Source: Herbaspirillum rubrisubalbicans | GTDB lineage: Bacteria; Pseudomonadota; Gammaproteobacteria; Burkholderiales; Burkholderiaceae_D | Direction: 5' to 3' | NCBI RefSeq assembly: GCF_003719195.1 | Contig: NZ_CP024996.1 | Coordinates: 1,364,001-1,428,000 of the forward strand | Length of the DNA: 64,000 nucleotides | Shown here: positions 1 to 9,090 of the stretch, one piece after another | Layout of the letters: each line of letters starts with the position of its first letter | Position numbering within the stretch: position 1 is the stretch's first letter | Program-made: the position numbers and the translations under genes | The notes under the pieces: generated by a model | Databases searched by the model: none | What the model was told of the DNA's origin: nothing | What the model saw: only the letters and a program-made list of their open reading frames with translations

Positions 1-995
1 AGCTGGACAAGGGGCTGCTGTCGGCCCTCAAGGACGATGCCCTGACCCGCGAGCTGGACCTGCGCCTGCCGTTGAACACCGCCGGCGTGCAGTCGCGCCT
101 GCAACTGCGCTACATGTATGACTACGTCAAGCAGGGTGAATGCCATGACATCATCATCGACAACGTGCGCGGCAGCATCGATCCCGAATCCACCATCGAC
201 CTGCGCGGCTATGACCACTTCATGGCCATGCCTGACCTGGCCGTGTTCAAGGATGCCGGCTTCCCCTTCACGCGCATGGCCGATCTCTCGGAGTCGGCCG
301 TGGTTTTGCCCGACAACGCCAGCAGCGCCGACCTGAGTGCCTACCTGTCGCTGCTGGGGCGCTTTGGCAGCGCCACTGGCTATCCGGCCACGGCCGTCTC
401 GGTGACCCAAGCCGCACAGGTCGCCAAGTTCGCCGACAAGGATCTGCTGGTGCTGGCCTCGGGCCAGAACCAGCCGCTGCTCAAGCAATGGGCCGACCAC
501 CTGCCCAGCGCCGTGACCGGCGACAAGCAGCGTTTCGAAGTCTCCGACTTGGCCTTGCGCGTGCGTAGCTGGCTCAAGCTCGACGACGACTCGGCGCTGC
601 GCCGTGCGCGCCATTCGGTGGCCTTCAGCGGCGGTGATCCGACCTCTTACCTGACTGGCTTCGAGTCACCCCTGGACAGTGGTCGTAGCGTGGTGTTGCT
701 GGCCGGTGGTGATGGCAGCGGCCTGGGCCAGATCCTCGACGCCATGGCGCGCAAGGATCCCGAAGGCGCCACCATCCAGGGTAGCTTGGTGGCCGTGCAT
801 GGCACCGCCATCGATCCGCTGCTGGCCGAGCAACAGTATTTCGTGGGTAGCCTGTCACCGCTGCGCATGGTGCGCTGGTGGTTGTCGCGCCACGTGCTGG
901 GTATGTTCGTGCTCATCGCCGGCGGCATCCTGCTGCTGGGCGGCCTGGCTTACCTGACCCTGCGTGCCAAGGCGAGAAAGCGTCTCAATGGCTGA
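1..995 (+). CDS. bcsB: Cellulose synthase regulatory subunit BcsB, C-terminal part (5' end outside window)
   Basis: The frame is open from base 3, so only the last 330 or so residues are present. BcsB is the large periplasmic partner of the cellulose synthase BcsA and guides the nascent glucan across the periplasm. The visible part is soluble and ends in one hydrophobic helix (about codons 297-320) followed by a short basic tail (RAKARKR), as expected for the C-terminal inner-membrane anchor of BcsB. The stop overlaps the bcsZ start by 8 bases, and bcsZ and bcsC follow directly, which supports the assignment more than the fragment alone does. The family is recognised by context and anchor; the carbohydrate-binding domains lie mostly upstream of the window. 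Confidence 0.85.
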   Translation, partial: LDKGLLSALKDDALTRELDLRLPLNTAGVQSRLQLRYMYDYVKQGECHDIIIDNVRGSIDPESTIDLRGYDHFMAMPDLAVFKDAGFPFTRMADLSESAVVLPDNASSADLSAYLSLLGRFGSATGYPATAVSVTQAAQVAKFADKDLLVLASGQNQPLLKQWADHLPSAVTGDKQRFEVSDLALRVRSWLKLDDDSALRRARHSVAFSGGDPTSYLTGFESPLDSGRSVVLLAGGDGSGLGQILDAMARKDPEGATIQGSLVAVHGTAIDPLLAEQQYFVGSLSPLRMVRWWLSRHVLGMFVLIAGGILLLGGLAYLTLRAKARKRLNG

Positions 996-2220
996 TCTGG
1001 TGTTTTCCCGCGCAAGGCGCAAGTGCCTCACTGCGCTGGCGACCGGGGCGGCCGTGGCTGGCTTGCCGGCGTTGCTGCCGGCTGCCGCTAACGCCGCCCA
1101 GAGCAAGTGCATCGCAGTGGACTGGCCGGCCTGGCAAAGCTGGGCTGGTGCGCATGTGCAGCCCGATGGCCGGGTGCTGCATTCCAGCCTGCAGCCCAAT
1201 CACACTACCTCCGAAGGCCAGTCCTACAACATGTTGCTGGCCTTGATCGCCAACGATCCCGAGCGTTTCGACCAGGTCTGGAGCTGGACACGCGACAACA
1301 TGATGGGCAGCGATCCCGCCAATCGCCTGCCGGCCTGGCTATGGGGGCAGGGTGCCGATGGCAAGTGGCAGGTGCAGGATGCCAATTCGGCCTCCGACGC
1401 CGACCTGTGGATCGCCTACGCGCTGCTGGAGGCAGCGCGCCTGTGGCAGCGCCCGCAATACCGCAGCGATGCCCAGGGCCTGCTCGACAGCATCGAAACC
1501 AAGCTGGTGGTCAACCTGCCGGGCCTGGGCAAGATGGTGTTGCCGGGACCGCTGGGCTTCAATCAGCGCGACCAGGCCTGGACCCTCAACCCCAGCTACC
1601 TGCCCTTGCCGCTGCTGCGTCGCCTGCACAAGGAGCGGCCCAAGGGGCCGTGGCAGCAGATTGCGCAGAACACCGTGCGCATGATCCAGGCCACCAGTCC
1701 CAAGGGTTTCGTGGCCGATTGGGTCGGCTACAAGATGACGGCGCCGCAGGCCGGCCAGTTCATGGTCGATCCGGCCAAGGGCGAGCTGGGCAGCTATGAC
1801 GCCATCCGCGTGTATCTGTGGGCCGGTCTGACCTCGCCCCGCGATCCGCTGGCCGCGCCCTTGCTGGCGGCGCTGGATGGAATGCGTCAGACCATCCTGG
1901 CCACTGGCGTGCCGCCCGAAAAGGTGAAGGTCACCACCGGGGTGGTGGAAGGCCAGGCGCCGTTCGGCTTTACCGCCGCGCTGGTTCCCTTCCTGATGGC
2001 CAAGGGCGAGAGCGCGCTGGCCGCGCAATGGCAGCGCCGCGCCGCCCAGAGCCTGGAGAGTGGCCTGGCCCAGCCCAGCGCGCAGCCCGAAGTGCTGTAC
2101 TACAACGTCATGCTGGGCCTGTTCGGATTGGGATGGGCCGAGAAGCGATACCAGTTCCGCGAGGACGGAACACTGAATTTGTCTTGGGAGAAGTCATGCG
2201 CACGCGCCGTAACACGTTAG
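988..2220 (+). CDS. bcsZ: Periplasmic endo-1,4-beta-glucanase BcsZ (GH8)
   Basis: 410-residue glycoside hydrolase family 8 cellulase that trims cellulose in the periplasm during secretion. The N-terminus is a signal peptide with a basic SRARRK segment followed by an Ala-rich core. The motif TSEGQSYNML carries the likely general acid Glu76, and SDADLW (Asp137, Asp139) supplies the conserved acidic residues of GH8. I chose the ATG at 988, which overlaps the bcsB stop, over an in-frame GTG at 964, because the signal peptide then begins properly. The 3' end overlaps bcsC by 25 bases, so translation of the operon is probably coupled. Confidence 0.93.
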   Translation: MADLVFSRARRKCLTALATGAAVAGLPALLPAAANAAQSKCIAVDWPAWQSWAGAHVQPDGRVLHSSLQPNHTTSEGQSYNMLLALIANDPERFDQVWSWTRDNMMGSDPANRLPAWLWGQGADGKWQVQDANSASDADLWIAYALLEAARLWQRPQYRSDAQGLLDSIETKLVVNLPGLGKMVLPGPLGFNQRDQAWTLNPSYLPLPLLRRLHKERPKGPWQQIAQNTVRMIQATSPKGFVADWVGYKMTAPQAGQFMVDPAKGELGSYDAIRVYLWAGLTSPRDPLAAPLLAALDGMRQTILATGVPPEKVKVTTGVVEGQAPFGFTAALVPFLMAKGESALAAQWQRRAAQSLESGLAQPSAQPEVLYYNVMLGLFGLGWAEKRYQFREDGTLNLSWEKSCARAVTR

Positions 2221-5200
2221 CCATCGGAGTGCTGACCGCGCTGCTCGGCGCTTCGGCTGCGCCAGTGCTGGCCGCCGGTTCGGATATCGAAGCCCAGTTG
2301 GTCGAGCAGGGCCAGTACTGGCAGTCGCGCAACAACAACCAGCGCGCCGCCGAAGTCTGGCAAAAAGTGCTGCAACTGGACAAGGCCCAGGTCGATGCGC
2401 TCTACGGCATGGGCTTGATCGGCGTGAAGCAGAACAAGCCGCAGCAGGCCAACGATTACCTGGAGCGCCTGCAAGCCATTTCGCCGCAACCCTGGCAGGC
2501 GCGTCAACTGATGCAGGACATTGCCCTGGCGCGCCAGGAAAACCAGGCCTTGTTGGCAGAGGCCCGGCGTCTGGTTGACGCCGGCGAGCGCGACCGCGCC
2601 ACCGAGGTGTTCCGCAAGATGTTCAACGGCCTCACACCCTCTGGCGCCATCGGCCGCGAGTACTACAACAACCTGGCTTTCAACGATGCCAGTTGGCCCG
2701 AAGCGCGCAAGGGCATGGAACGCCTGATCCGCGAAAACCCGCAGGACAGCATCCTGTCCCTGTTCTACGCCAAGCAACTGGCGCGCCATGAAGACACGCG
2801 GGTGGAGGGTATCCGTCTGCTCGCGCGCTTGAGCAAGCAGGTCGATATTGCCGGTGACGCCGACGAAAGCTGGCGCCTGGCGCTGACCTGGCTGGGCCCG
2901 CCGACGCCGGCCCAGTATGGATTGTTTGAGGACTTCCTCAAGAGCCACCCGGACGACAAGGACATCCGCGAACAATTGGCCAAGGGCCGCGCCCAGGTCG
3001 CTGGTGCGCAGCAGCCCACGGTGGTCTCGCGCGGTCTACAGGCGCTGGAAAAGGGCGACCTGCAAGAGGCCGAGAAGGCCTTCCAGGAACGCCTGGCCAC
3101 GCATCCCGACGATACCGATGCCTTGGGTGGCATGGGCGTAATCCGCCAGCAGCAGAACCGCCTGGCCGAAGCCGAGCCGCTGTTGGCACGCGCCGCTGCC
3201 AAGGGCAGCAGCGCCTGGAAGAAAGCCCTCGACAGCGTGCGGTACTGGTTGCTGATCCAGCGTGCGCGTGACCTGCAGGCCCGTGGCCAAGGCGCCCAGG
3301 CGCAGGATGCGCTGGCCCAGGCATTGCGTCTGGACCCTGGCAATGCCGATGGGTTGGTGGCCATCGCCGACATCCAGGTCAGTGCCGGTCAGTTCGACAC
3401 CGCCATCGGCCATTACCGCCAGGTGCTGGCCGCGCATCCTGATCACGTGGGGGCCATCCGTGGACTGGTCAACGTCCTGGCGCAGACCGGCAAGGCGGCC
3501 GAAGCGCTGCGCCTGCTGGACAAGCTCACGCCCCAGCAGCAAGCCGAATTCGGCGACCAGGGCCGCCTGCGTGCCCTGCGTGCATCTCAGCAGGCCAACC
3601 TGGCCGAGCAGCGCGGAGACCTCACCGCCGCCCTGGACGCCATGCGCGAGGCGGTACGCAACGACCCCGACAATGTCTGGACCACCTTCGACCTGGCACG
3701 CCTGTACATCAAGGCCGACCAGTCGCGCCAGGCGCGCATCACCATCGACGACTTTACCCGCGCCCATCGCGACAACGTCGATGCGCTGTATGCCAGCGCC
3801 TTGCTGTCGGTGGAGATGGAGCAATGGCAGGATGCGCTGGATACCTTGCGCCGCATCCCCGCAGCGCGTCGCACGGCGGCCATGGATGAACTGACCAAGC
3901 AGGTGACACTGACCATCCAGGTCAATCACGCCACGGAACTGGTCAAGACCGGTCAGCCCCAGGAAGCCCTGGCCCTGCTGGACCGCGTGCAAGACCAGGC
4001 CAGCGGCAATGCCGAACGCACCGGCACCCTGGCCTCGGCCTACGTCGATGCCGGCGACACGCCGCGCGCCATGGCCATGATGCAACCGCTGGTGACGCCA
4101 CCGGCCACGCCCACCCTGGCTACCCGCCTGCAATATGCCGCCATCCTGCTCAAGGCCGGCGAGGATGCACAGGTCTATAACGTGCTGACTGCATTGCAGA
4201 AGCAAACCATGGATGCGGCGACCAAGAAGCGCTATGACGACCTGCGCTTCCTGTACCGCGTGCGCCAGGCTGAACGCCTGCGCCAGGGGGGCGACCTGGC
4301 AGCGGCCTACGACACCCTGGCTCCGGCGCTGGTGCAACGCCCCACCGACATCGGCGCCATCTCGGCACTGGCGCGCATGTTCAATGCGGCCGGCGACAAT
4401 GCGCGCGCACTGGCACTCTACAAGCCGCTGGTGCAGCGCAATCCGCGTGACGCCGCCGTCTTGCTGGGCGCGGCCGATACCGCCGTGCAGGCGCAGGAGA
4501 ACAGCTATGCCCTCGACCTGCTGGACCAGTTCCGCAAGCTCGACAGCAGCGACCCCACCACGCTGACCGAGGCGGCGCGCATCTACCGCTCGCTGGGCAA
4601 GGTAGGCGAAGCCACCACCCTGTTGCGCAAGGCGGTGGCCATCGAAAACCGCGCGCGCCAGCGCAGCCAGCTGGCCCAGGGCAATGGCTTCGATTCCGCC
4701 ATCAATCCCTTCCGCACCCAGCGTCGTCTGCCCGGCAACGAGGACGTGGCGGCCATTCCGCCGCCGGCCGAAACCCTGCTGCAGCCGGTGGCCATGGCCG
4801 CAGCAGGCAGCGCCGAGACGCTGCCTGCGCCGGCTCAGCGGGGCAATGCCCAGCTCCAGCCCGCCGCAACCCCCGGCATTGCCTATGGTCAGCCGCTGGG
4901 GCCGGTGTTCAGCACTGCTGCGACGGCTCCCACCGCGTCGGCCACCCCGACCATGCAGGCCGCACCACGTGGCTACGCACAGCAAGCCGCAGCACCGCAG
5001 ACCGCCTTGCCGGGTGCCGCCAACAATGCCCAGCGCGCCTTGCTGGCGCTGCAAGGTCAGCCCGGTAGCCTGCCGGCTGACAACCTGACCCCGGCCCAGC
5101 GCGCCTTGAACGACATCCTGCAGGCGCGCAGTGCCTACGTCACGCAAGGCGTGGTGGTGCGCGGCAACGCCAGCGAGTCGGGCTTGAGCCGCATGAACGA

Positions 5201-6236
5201 CATCGAAGCCCCGCTGGAAGTGAACATGCCGGTCGGCAATGACCGTGTGGCCGTGCGTATCACGCCGGTCTCGCTCGATGCCGGCACCCTGGCCACTGAA
5301 CCCGCCAGCCGCTTCGGTGGCGGTGGCGCCAGCGCTCAGGGCGTGGGCAAGCAAAGCGCCCATGGTGTGGGTGTGGCGGTGGGCTACGAGCGCCCGGAAG
5401 ATGGCATGAAGGCCGACATCGGCAGCACGCCCTTCGGCTTCAAGTATCCCAATGTGGTGGGTGGCGTCAGCGTCGAGCAGCCCTTCGCCGGCAGCAGTAC
5501 CAACCGCTTCGCGGTGGCGCTCTCGCGCCGGGCCGTCAATGACAGCGTCACCTCCTTTGCTGGCAGCACGGACCCGCGCATCGGTCGCTCCTGGGGTGGC
5601 GTGACGGCCAATGGCGGACGTGCCGAAATGAGTTCGGACGATGCCCAGACCGGTGTCTATGCCTATGGCGCCCTGCATAGCCTGCAAGGACATAACGTGG
5701 AGTCCAACACGCGCATGGAACTGGGCGGCGGGGCCTACCAGTACCTGCAAAACAGCGATGACCAGAAGATGACGGTGGGTGTTTCGACCAATGTCATCAG
5801 CTACGCCAACAACCAGAACTTCTACACCTACGGCCAGGGCGGTTACTTCAGTCCGCAGACCTACCTGGGCCTGGGCGTGCCGTTCACCTGGGCCAAGCGC
5901 AACGACCGCTTCAGCTTCCAGCTCAAGGGTTCGATGGGGGTGCAGTACTTCCGCCAGGATGGCGCCGATTACTTCCCCACCGACGCCGCCCTGCAAGCCG
6001 CCAGCGGCAAGACCTATGCCGCGCAGACCAAGACCGGCCTCGGGTATAGCCTGGAAGGCAGCGGCGAATACCGCTTCGCGCCGCGCCTGTTCCTGGGCGG
6101 CTCGCTGCGCCTGAACAATTCGAGCGACTTCCGCGAACTCAATGTCGGCATGTATTTGCGTTACACCCTGGAAGACATGCAGGGCCGTTTCCTGACCTTG
6201 CCGGTCAGCCCGTATCGTTCGCCGTATTCGAACTGA
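2196..6236 (+). CDS. bcsC: Cellulose synthase subunit BcsC: TPR scaffold and outer-membrane exporter
   Basis: About 1346 residues. A signal peptide ends near AAPVLAAGS, then a long array of tetratricopeptide repeats fills roughly residues 30-840. An Ala/Pro/Gln-rich linker follows (about 850-960), then the C-terminal BCSC_C beta-barrel that forms the outer-membrane cellulose channel. The reading frame is open far upstream (to 1818), but the ATG at 2196 follows a GGGAG ribosome site and begins a clean signal peptide, so the upstream extension is rejected. Length and domain order match full-length BcsC. The next gene starts 50 bases downstream. Confidence 0.95.
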   Translation: MRTRRNTLAIGVLTALLGASAAPVLAAGSDIEAQLVEQGQYWQSRNNNQRAAEVWQKVLQLDKAQVDALYGMGLIGVKQNKPQQANDYLERLQAISPQPWQARQLMQDIALARQENQALLAEARRLVDAGERDRATEVFRKMFNGLTPSGAIGREYYNNLAFNDASWPEARKGMERLIRENPQDSILSLFYAKQLARHEDTRVEGIRLLARLSKQVDIAGDADESWRLALTWLGPPTPAQYGLFEDFLKSHPDDKDIREQLAKGRAQVAGAQQPTVVSRGLQALEKGDLQEAEKAFQERLATHPDDTDALGGMGVIRQQQNRLAEAEPLLARAAAKGSSAWKKALDSVRYWLLIQRARDLQARGQGAQAQDALAQALRLDPGNADGLVAIADIQVSAGQFDTAIGHYRQVLAAHPDHVGAIRGLVNVLAQTGKAAEALRLLDKLTPQQQAEFGDQGRLRALRASQQANLAEQRGDLTAALDAMREAVRNDPDNVWTTFDLARLYIKADQSRQARITIDDFTRAHRDNVDALYASALLSVEMEQWQDALDTLRRIPAARRTAAMDELTKQVTLTIQVNHATELVKTGQPQEALALLDRVQDQASGNAERTGTLASAYVDAGDTPRAMAMMQPLVTPPATPTLATRLQYAAILLKAGEDAQVYNVLTALQKQTMDAATKKRYDDLRFLYRVRQAERLRQGGDLAAAYDTLAPALVQRPTDIGAISALARMFNAAGDNARALALYKPLVQRNPRDAAVLLGAADTAVQAQENSYALDLLDQFRKLDSSDPTTLTEAARIYRSLGKVGEATTLLRKAVAIENRARQRSQLAQGNGFDSAINPFRTQRRLPGNEDVAAIPPPAETLLQPVAMAAAGSAETLPAPAQRGNAQLQPAATPGIAYGQPLGPVFSTAATAPTASATPTMQAAPRGYAQQAAAPQTALPGAANNAQRALLALQGQPGSLPADNLTPAQRALNDILQARSAYVTQGVVVRGNASESGLSRMNDIEAPLEVNMPVGNDRVAVRITPVSLDAGTLATEPASRFGGGGASAQGVGKQSAHGVGVAVGYERPEDGMKADIGSTPFGFKYPNVVGGVSVEQPFAGSSTNRFAVALSRRAVNDSVTSFAGSTDPRIGRSWGGVTANGGRAEMSSDDAQTGVYAYGALHSLQGHNVESNTRMELGGGAYQYLQNSDDQKMTVGVSTNVISYANNQNFYTYGQGGYFSPQTYLGLGVPFTWAKRNDRFSFQLKGSMGVQYFRQDGADYFPTDAALQAASGKTYAAQTKTGLGYSLEGSGEYRFAPRLFLGGSLRLNNSSDFRELNVGMYLRYTLEDMQGRFLTLPVSPYRSPYSN

Positions 6237-6286
6237 ACCAATTTACCCAACCGATTTTCATTTATTTATTCGATAGAGAGATTGCC

Positions 6287-6958
6287 ATGGCAGCTGCATC
6301 CATTCTCGCTGGTCTGACTATTCTGGTGCTCGGCGAAAGCCATATGAGCTTGGCCGACCACCTCACCGAACCCCTCAACGCCAAGCTGACCCAGATGGGC
6401 GCCAAGGTGCATTCCATCGGCGCCTGCGGCGCCAGCGCCGGCGATTGGCTCATCACCAAGAAGGTCGATTGCGGCGCCGAGCAGATCGGCACCGGCAAGA
6501 TCCAGATCAAGGGCCGCGACGCCACCACCACCCCGATCAACGAACTGATCGCCAAGGACAAGCCCGACCTGGTGGTGCTGGTCATTGGCGACACCATGGC
6601 TTCCTACGACAAGCCGGACTTCCCCAAGGCCTGGGCCTGGCAAAACGTCACCAGCCTGACCAAGGCCATTGCTGCCACCGGCACCAAGTGCGCCTGGGTC
6701 GGCCCGGCCTGGGGCAAGGCCGGTGGCATGTACCACAAGAACGATGCCCGCACCGAGCTGATGTCGCGCTTCCTGGCTGCCAACGTGGCGCCGTGTACCT
6801 ATATCGATTCGCTGACCATGTCCAAGCCCGGCCAGTGGGTCACCACCGATGGCCAGCACTTCACCGTGGCCGGCTACAAGTCCTGGGGCAATGCCATCGG
6901 CGACGCCCTGGGCAAGCTGCCGGCGGACGCCGTAAGCGCCAAGGGAGGCAAGAAATGA
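6287..6958 (+). CDS. wssF: SGNH/GDSL-like protein, WssF-type cellulose acetylation protein
   Basis: 223 residues with a short hydrophobic N-terminus running straight into LVLGESHMS, an SGNH block I serine region. VLVIGDTMAS and DGQHFTVAGY (the block V Asp/His pair) complete the hydrolase/acyltransferase fold. In Pseudomonas wss operons a protein of this size sits between bcsC and the AlgF/AlgI/AlgJ-like genes and is thought to help supply acetyl groups to cellulose. Position and size fit that role; the reaction itself is inferred. The stop overlaps the next start as ATGA. A conventional signal peptide is not obvious, so localisation is uncertain. Confidence 0.7.
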   Translation: MAAASILAGLTILVLGESHMSLADHLTEPLNAKLTQMGAKVHSIGACGASAGDWLITKKVDCGAEQIGTGKIQIKGRDATTTPINELIAKDKPDLVVLVIGDTMASYDKPDFPKAWAWQNVTSLTKAIAATGTKCAWVGPAWGKAGGMYHKNDARTELMSRFLAANVAPCTYIDSLTMSKPGQWVTTDGQHFTVAGYKSWGNAIGDALGKLPADAVSAKGGKK

Positions 6959-7623
6959 GCGTGATGCGCGCATGGGTCGCAGGTTCCCTCCTGCTGTGCA
7001 GCGCGGCTGCCATGGCCGCTGACATTCCCTTGTATCCGACCGGCCCGGCCGAGGATGCGGCCTTCATCCGCTTCGTCAATGGCACCAGCGAAGCGCTGCA
7101 AGTGGTGGCGCAAAAGGGCCAGCCACCGTTGAAGCTGGAGGCGGCCAAGCCGGTCTCTTCCTTCTTCCCGGTGCAGGCCAAGTCCACCATCAAGGGGACG
7201 CTCACGGTCGCTGGCAAGAGTCTGGAACTGGGCGTGCAAGCCAAGCCGGGCGAATTCGCCACGGTGGTGGTACTGGCCGATGCCAAGGGCATCGGCCAGG
7301 TCACGGTGCAGGACAACCCGGATGACTTCAATGGTTTGAAGGCCTCGTTGGCCTTCTTCAATCTCGATGCCTCCTGCGCCGGTGCTGCATTGCGCCCGGC
7401 CGGACGCAATGCCGACCTGTTCAAGGGCGTGGCGCAAGGCAGCCTGCAACGGCGCTCGATCAACCCGGTCAAGCTGGCGGTGCAACTGGTCTGCGGAGGC
7501 GCCAACACGGGCCCGGTGCTGGACCTGGGCGAATTGAAGGCGGGTGAACGCTATAGCGTGCTGCTGCTGCCTTCGGGCAAGGGACCGCACCTGGTGGCGG
7601 CGACCGACAAGCTGGCCAATTGA
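6955..7623 (+). CDS. wssG: AlgF-like periplasmic polysaccharide acetylation protein
   Basis: 222 residues starting at the ATG at 6955 behind GGAGGCAAGAA. A signal peptide ends at AAAMAADIPLYP, and the rest is a beta-rich soluble periplasmic protein that resembles AlgF: the early segment FIRFVNGTSEALQV and several Gly/Val strands. AlgF-type proteins work with an MBOAT acyltransferase and an AlgJ/AlgX-type SGNH protein to acetylate an exported polysaccharide. It overlaps the upstream gene by 4 bases and precedes both expected partners, so the assignment rests on size, export and context. Confidence 0.7.
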   Translation: MSVMRAWVAGSLLLCSAAAMAADIPLYPTGPAEDAAFIRFVNGTSEALQVVAQKGQPPLKLEAAKPVSSFFPVQAKSTIKGTLTVAGKSLELGVQAKPGEFATVVVLADAKGIGQVTVQDNPDDFNGLKASLAFFNLDASCAGAALRPAGRNADLFKGVAQGSLQRRSINPVKLAVQLVCGGANTGPVLDLGELKAGERYSVLLLPSGKGPHLVAATDKLAN

Positions 7624-7667
7624 TGGTCGCACTCACTGATTGATTGACTGTCTGACTGCGCCGCCCC

Positions 7668-9083
7668 ATGGTCTTTGCCTCGCTTGAATTCCTCACGCTG
7701 TTCTTGCCCTTGTTCCTGCTGGTGTATGCCCTGGTGCCGCAGCGCGGGCGCAATGGCGTGCTGCTGGCGGGAAGCTGGCTCTTCTATGGCTGGTTGAGTC
7801 CGCTGTTCCTGTCGCTGCACGTGGTGCTGACCATCGTGGCCTGGGTCGGTGGCTTGCTGGTGGATCGTTCGCGTGAGGATGGGCGGGGCAGGGTGCGTCT
7901 GCTCACCGGTCTGGTGGTGTTCAACACGGCGGTGCTGGTCTGGTACAAGTACGCCAACATCGTCGCCGCCACCGCCAGCGACGTGATGCAGCATTACGGC
8001 GCCATGCCGCTGGCCTGGCAGAAGGTGGCGCTGCCGGCAGGGCTGTCCTTCATCGTGCTGCAGGCCATTTCCTACCTGGTGGACGTGCATCGGCGCACGG
8101 TGGCGGTGGAGCGCAGCTTCATCAACTACGCCACCTACATTTCCATGTTCGGCCACTCCATTGCCGGCCCCATCATCCGCTACGACTGGGTGCAGCGCGA
8201 GCTGACCCAGCGCTGGTTCAACTGGGAGAACTTTTCCCTGGGAGCGCGCCGCTTCATGGTCGGCATGGCCATGAAGGTGCTGGTGGCCGACACCCTCTCG
8301 CCATTGGTGGATGCGGCCTTCCACCTGGACCACCCGAGCCTGGTGGATGCCTGGATCGCTTGCCTGGCCTATTCGCTGCAACTGTTCTTCGATTTTTCCG
8401 GCTACAGCGCCATGGCCATCGGCCTGGGGCTGATGCTGGGCTTCCACTTCCCGGAAAACTTCAATCATCCCTACCTGGCCGGCAGCATCCAGGACTTCTG
8501 GCGGCGCTGGCACATCTCGCTTTCCAGCTGGTTGCGCGACTATCTCTACATCGGCCTGGGCGGCAATCGCCACGGCCTGTGGAAGACCTATCGCAACCTG
8601 TTCCTGACCATGGCCATCGCCGGTCTCTGGCATGGCGGCGATAGCTGGAACTACCTGCTGTGGGGCTCGGCCCACGGCCTGGCCTTGTGCATCGACCGCG
8701 CCTGGTCGCGTTCTTCCTTGCCGGCCATTCCCGCCTGGCTGGCCCATGTGTTGACGCTGCTGTTCGTCTGCCTGGCCTGGACCTTGTTCCGTTCGCCCGA
8801 TTTCGCCACTGCCGCAACCATGTATGCCGGTCAGTTCGGCTTGCATGAGATCGGCTTGAGCGATGCGCTGGCCGTGATGTTGCGCCCGGTGCAGGCGCTG
8901 GCCGTGTTGCTGGGCCTGTTCTGGATCGTGGTGCCGCTGTGGCAGGCGACCATCGAGGCGCGCTGGGGGCAGCGCAAGCTGTATCTGTGCTTCATCCGCC
9001 TGTGGCCGATCGCTGCCTTCCTGCTGTCCTTTGCCCTGATCGCCAGCCGCGAGACGGTGCCTTTCCTCTACTTCCAGTTCTGA
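7668..9083 (+). CDS. wssH: MBOAT membrane O-acyltransferase, AlgI/WssH family
   Basis: 471 residues with many membrane spans. The family signature FWRRWHISLSSWLRDYLY is followed by AGLWHGGDSWNYLLWGSAHG, which holds the catalytic His of membrane-bound O-acyltransferases. AlgI proteins move acetyl groups from a cytoplasmic donor across the inner membrane to periplasmic acetyltransferases. Its place after bcsC and wssFG indicates cellulose rather than alginate as the acceptor, since no alginate genes are present. The 44-base gap upstream contains only short GATT/GACT-type repeats. Confidence 0.92.
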   Translation: MVFASLEFLTLFLPLFLLVYALVPQRGRNGVLLAGSWLFYGWLSPLFLSLHVVLTIVAWVGGLLVDRSREDGRGRVRLLTGLVVFNTAVLVWYKYANIVAATASDVMQHYGAMPLAWQKVALPAGLSFIVLQAISYLVDVHRRTVAVERSFINYATYISMFGHSIAGPIIRYDWVQRELTQRWFNWENFSLGARRFMVGMAMKVLVADTLSPLVDAAFHLDHPSLVDAWIACLAYSLQLFFDFSGYSAMAIGLGLMLGFHFPENFNHPYLAGSIQDFWRRWHISLSSWLRDYLYIGLGGNRHGLWKTYRNLFLTMAIAGLWHGGDSWNYLLWGSAHGLALCIDRAWSRSSLPAIPAWLAHVLTLLFVCLAWTLFRSPDFATAATMYAGQFGLHEIGLSDALAVMLRPVQALAVLLGLFWIVVPLWQATIEARWGQRKLYLCFIRLWPIAAFLLSFALIASRETVPFLYFQF

Positions 9084-9090
9084 TGCCACG

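Noticed and set aside
3036..5996. 986-codon open frame on the minus strand opposite bcsC
   Set aside because: It is antisense to a clear TPR/barrel gene, has no ribosome site and its Gly/Gln/Arg-rich product looks like a GC-rich shadow.
7624..7667. ACTGATTGATTGACTGTCTGACTG-like short tandem repeats before wssH
   Set aside because: Too short and imperfect to be a repeat element of note; no structural or regulatory signal seen.
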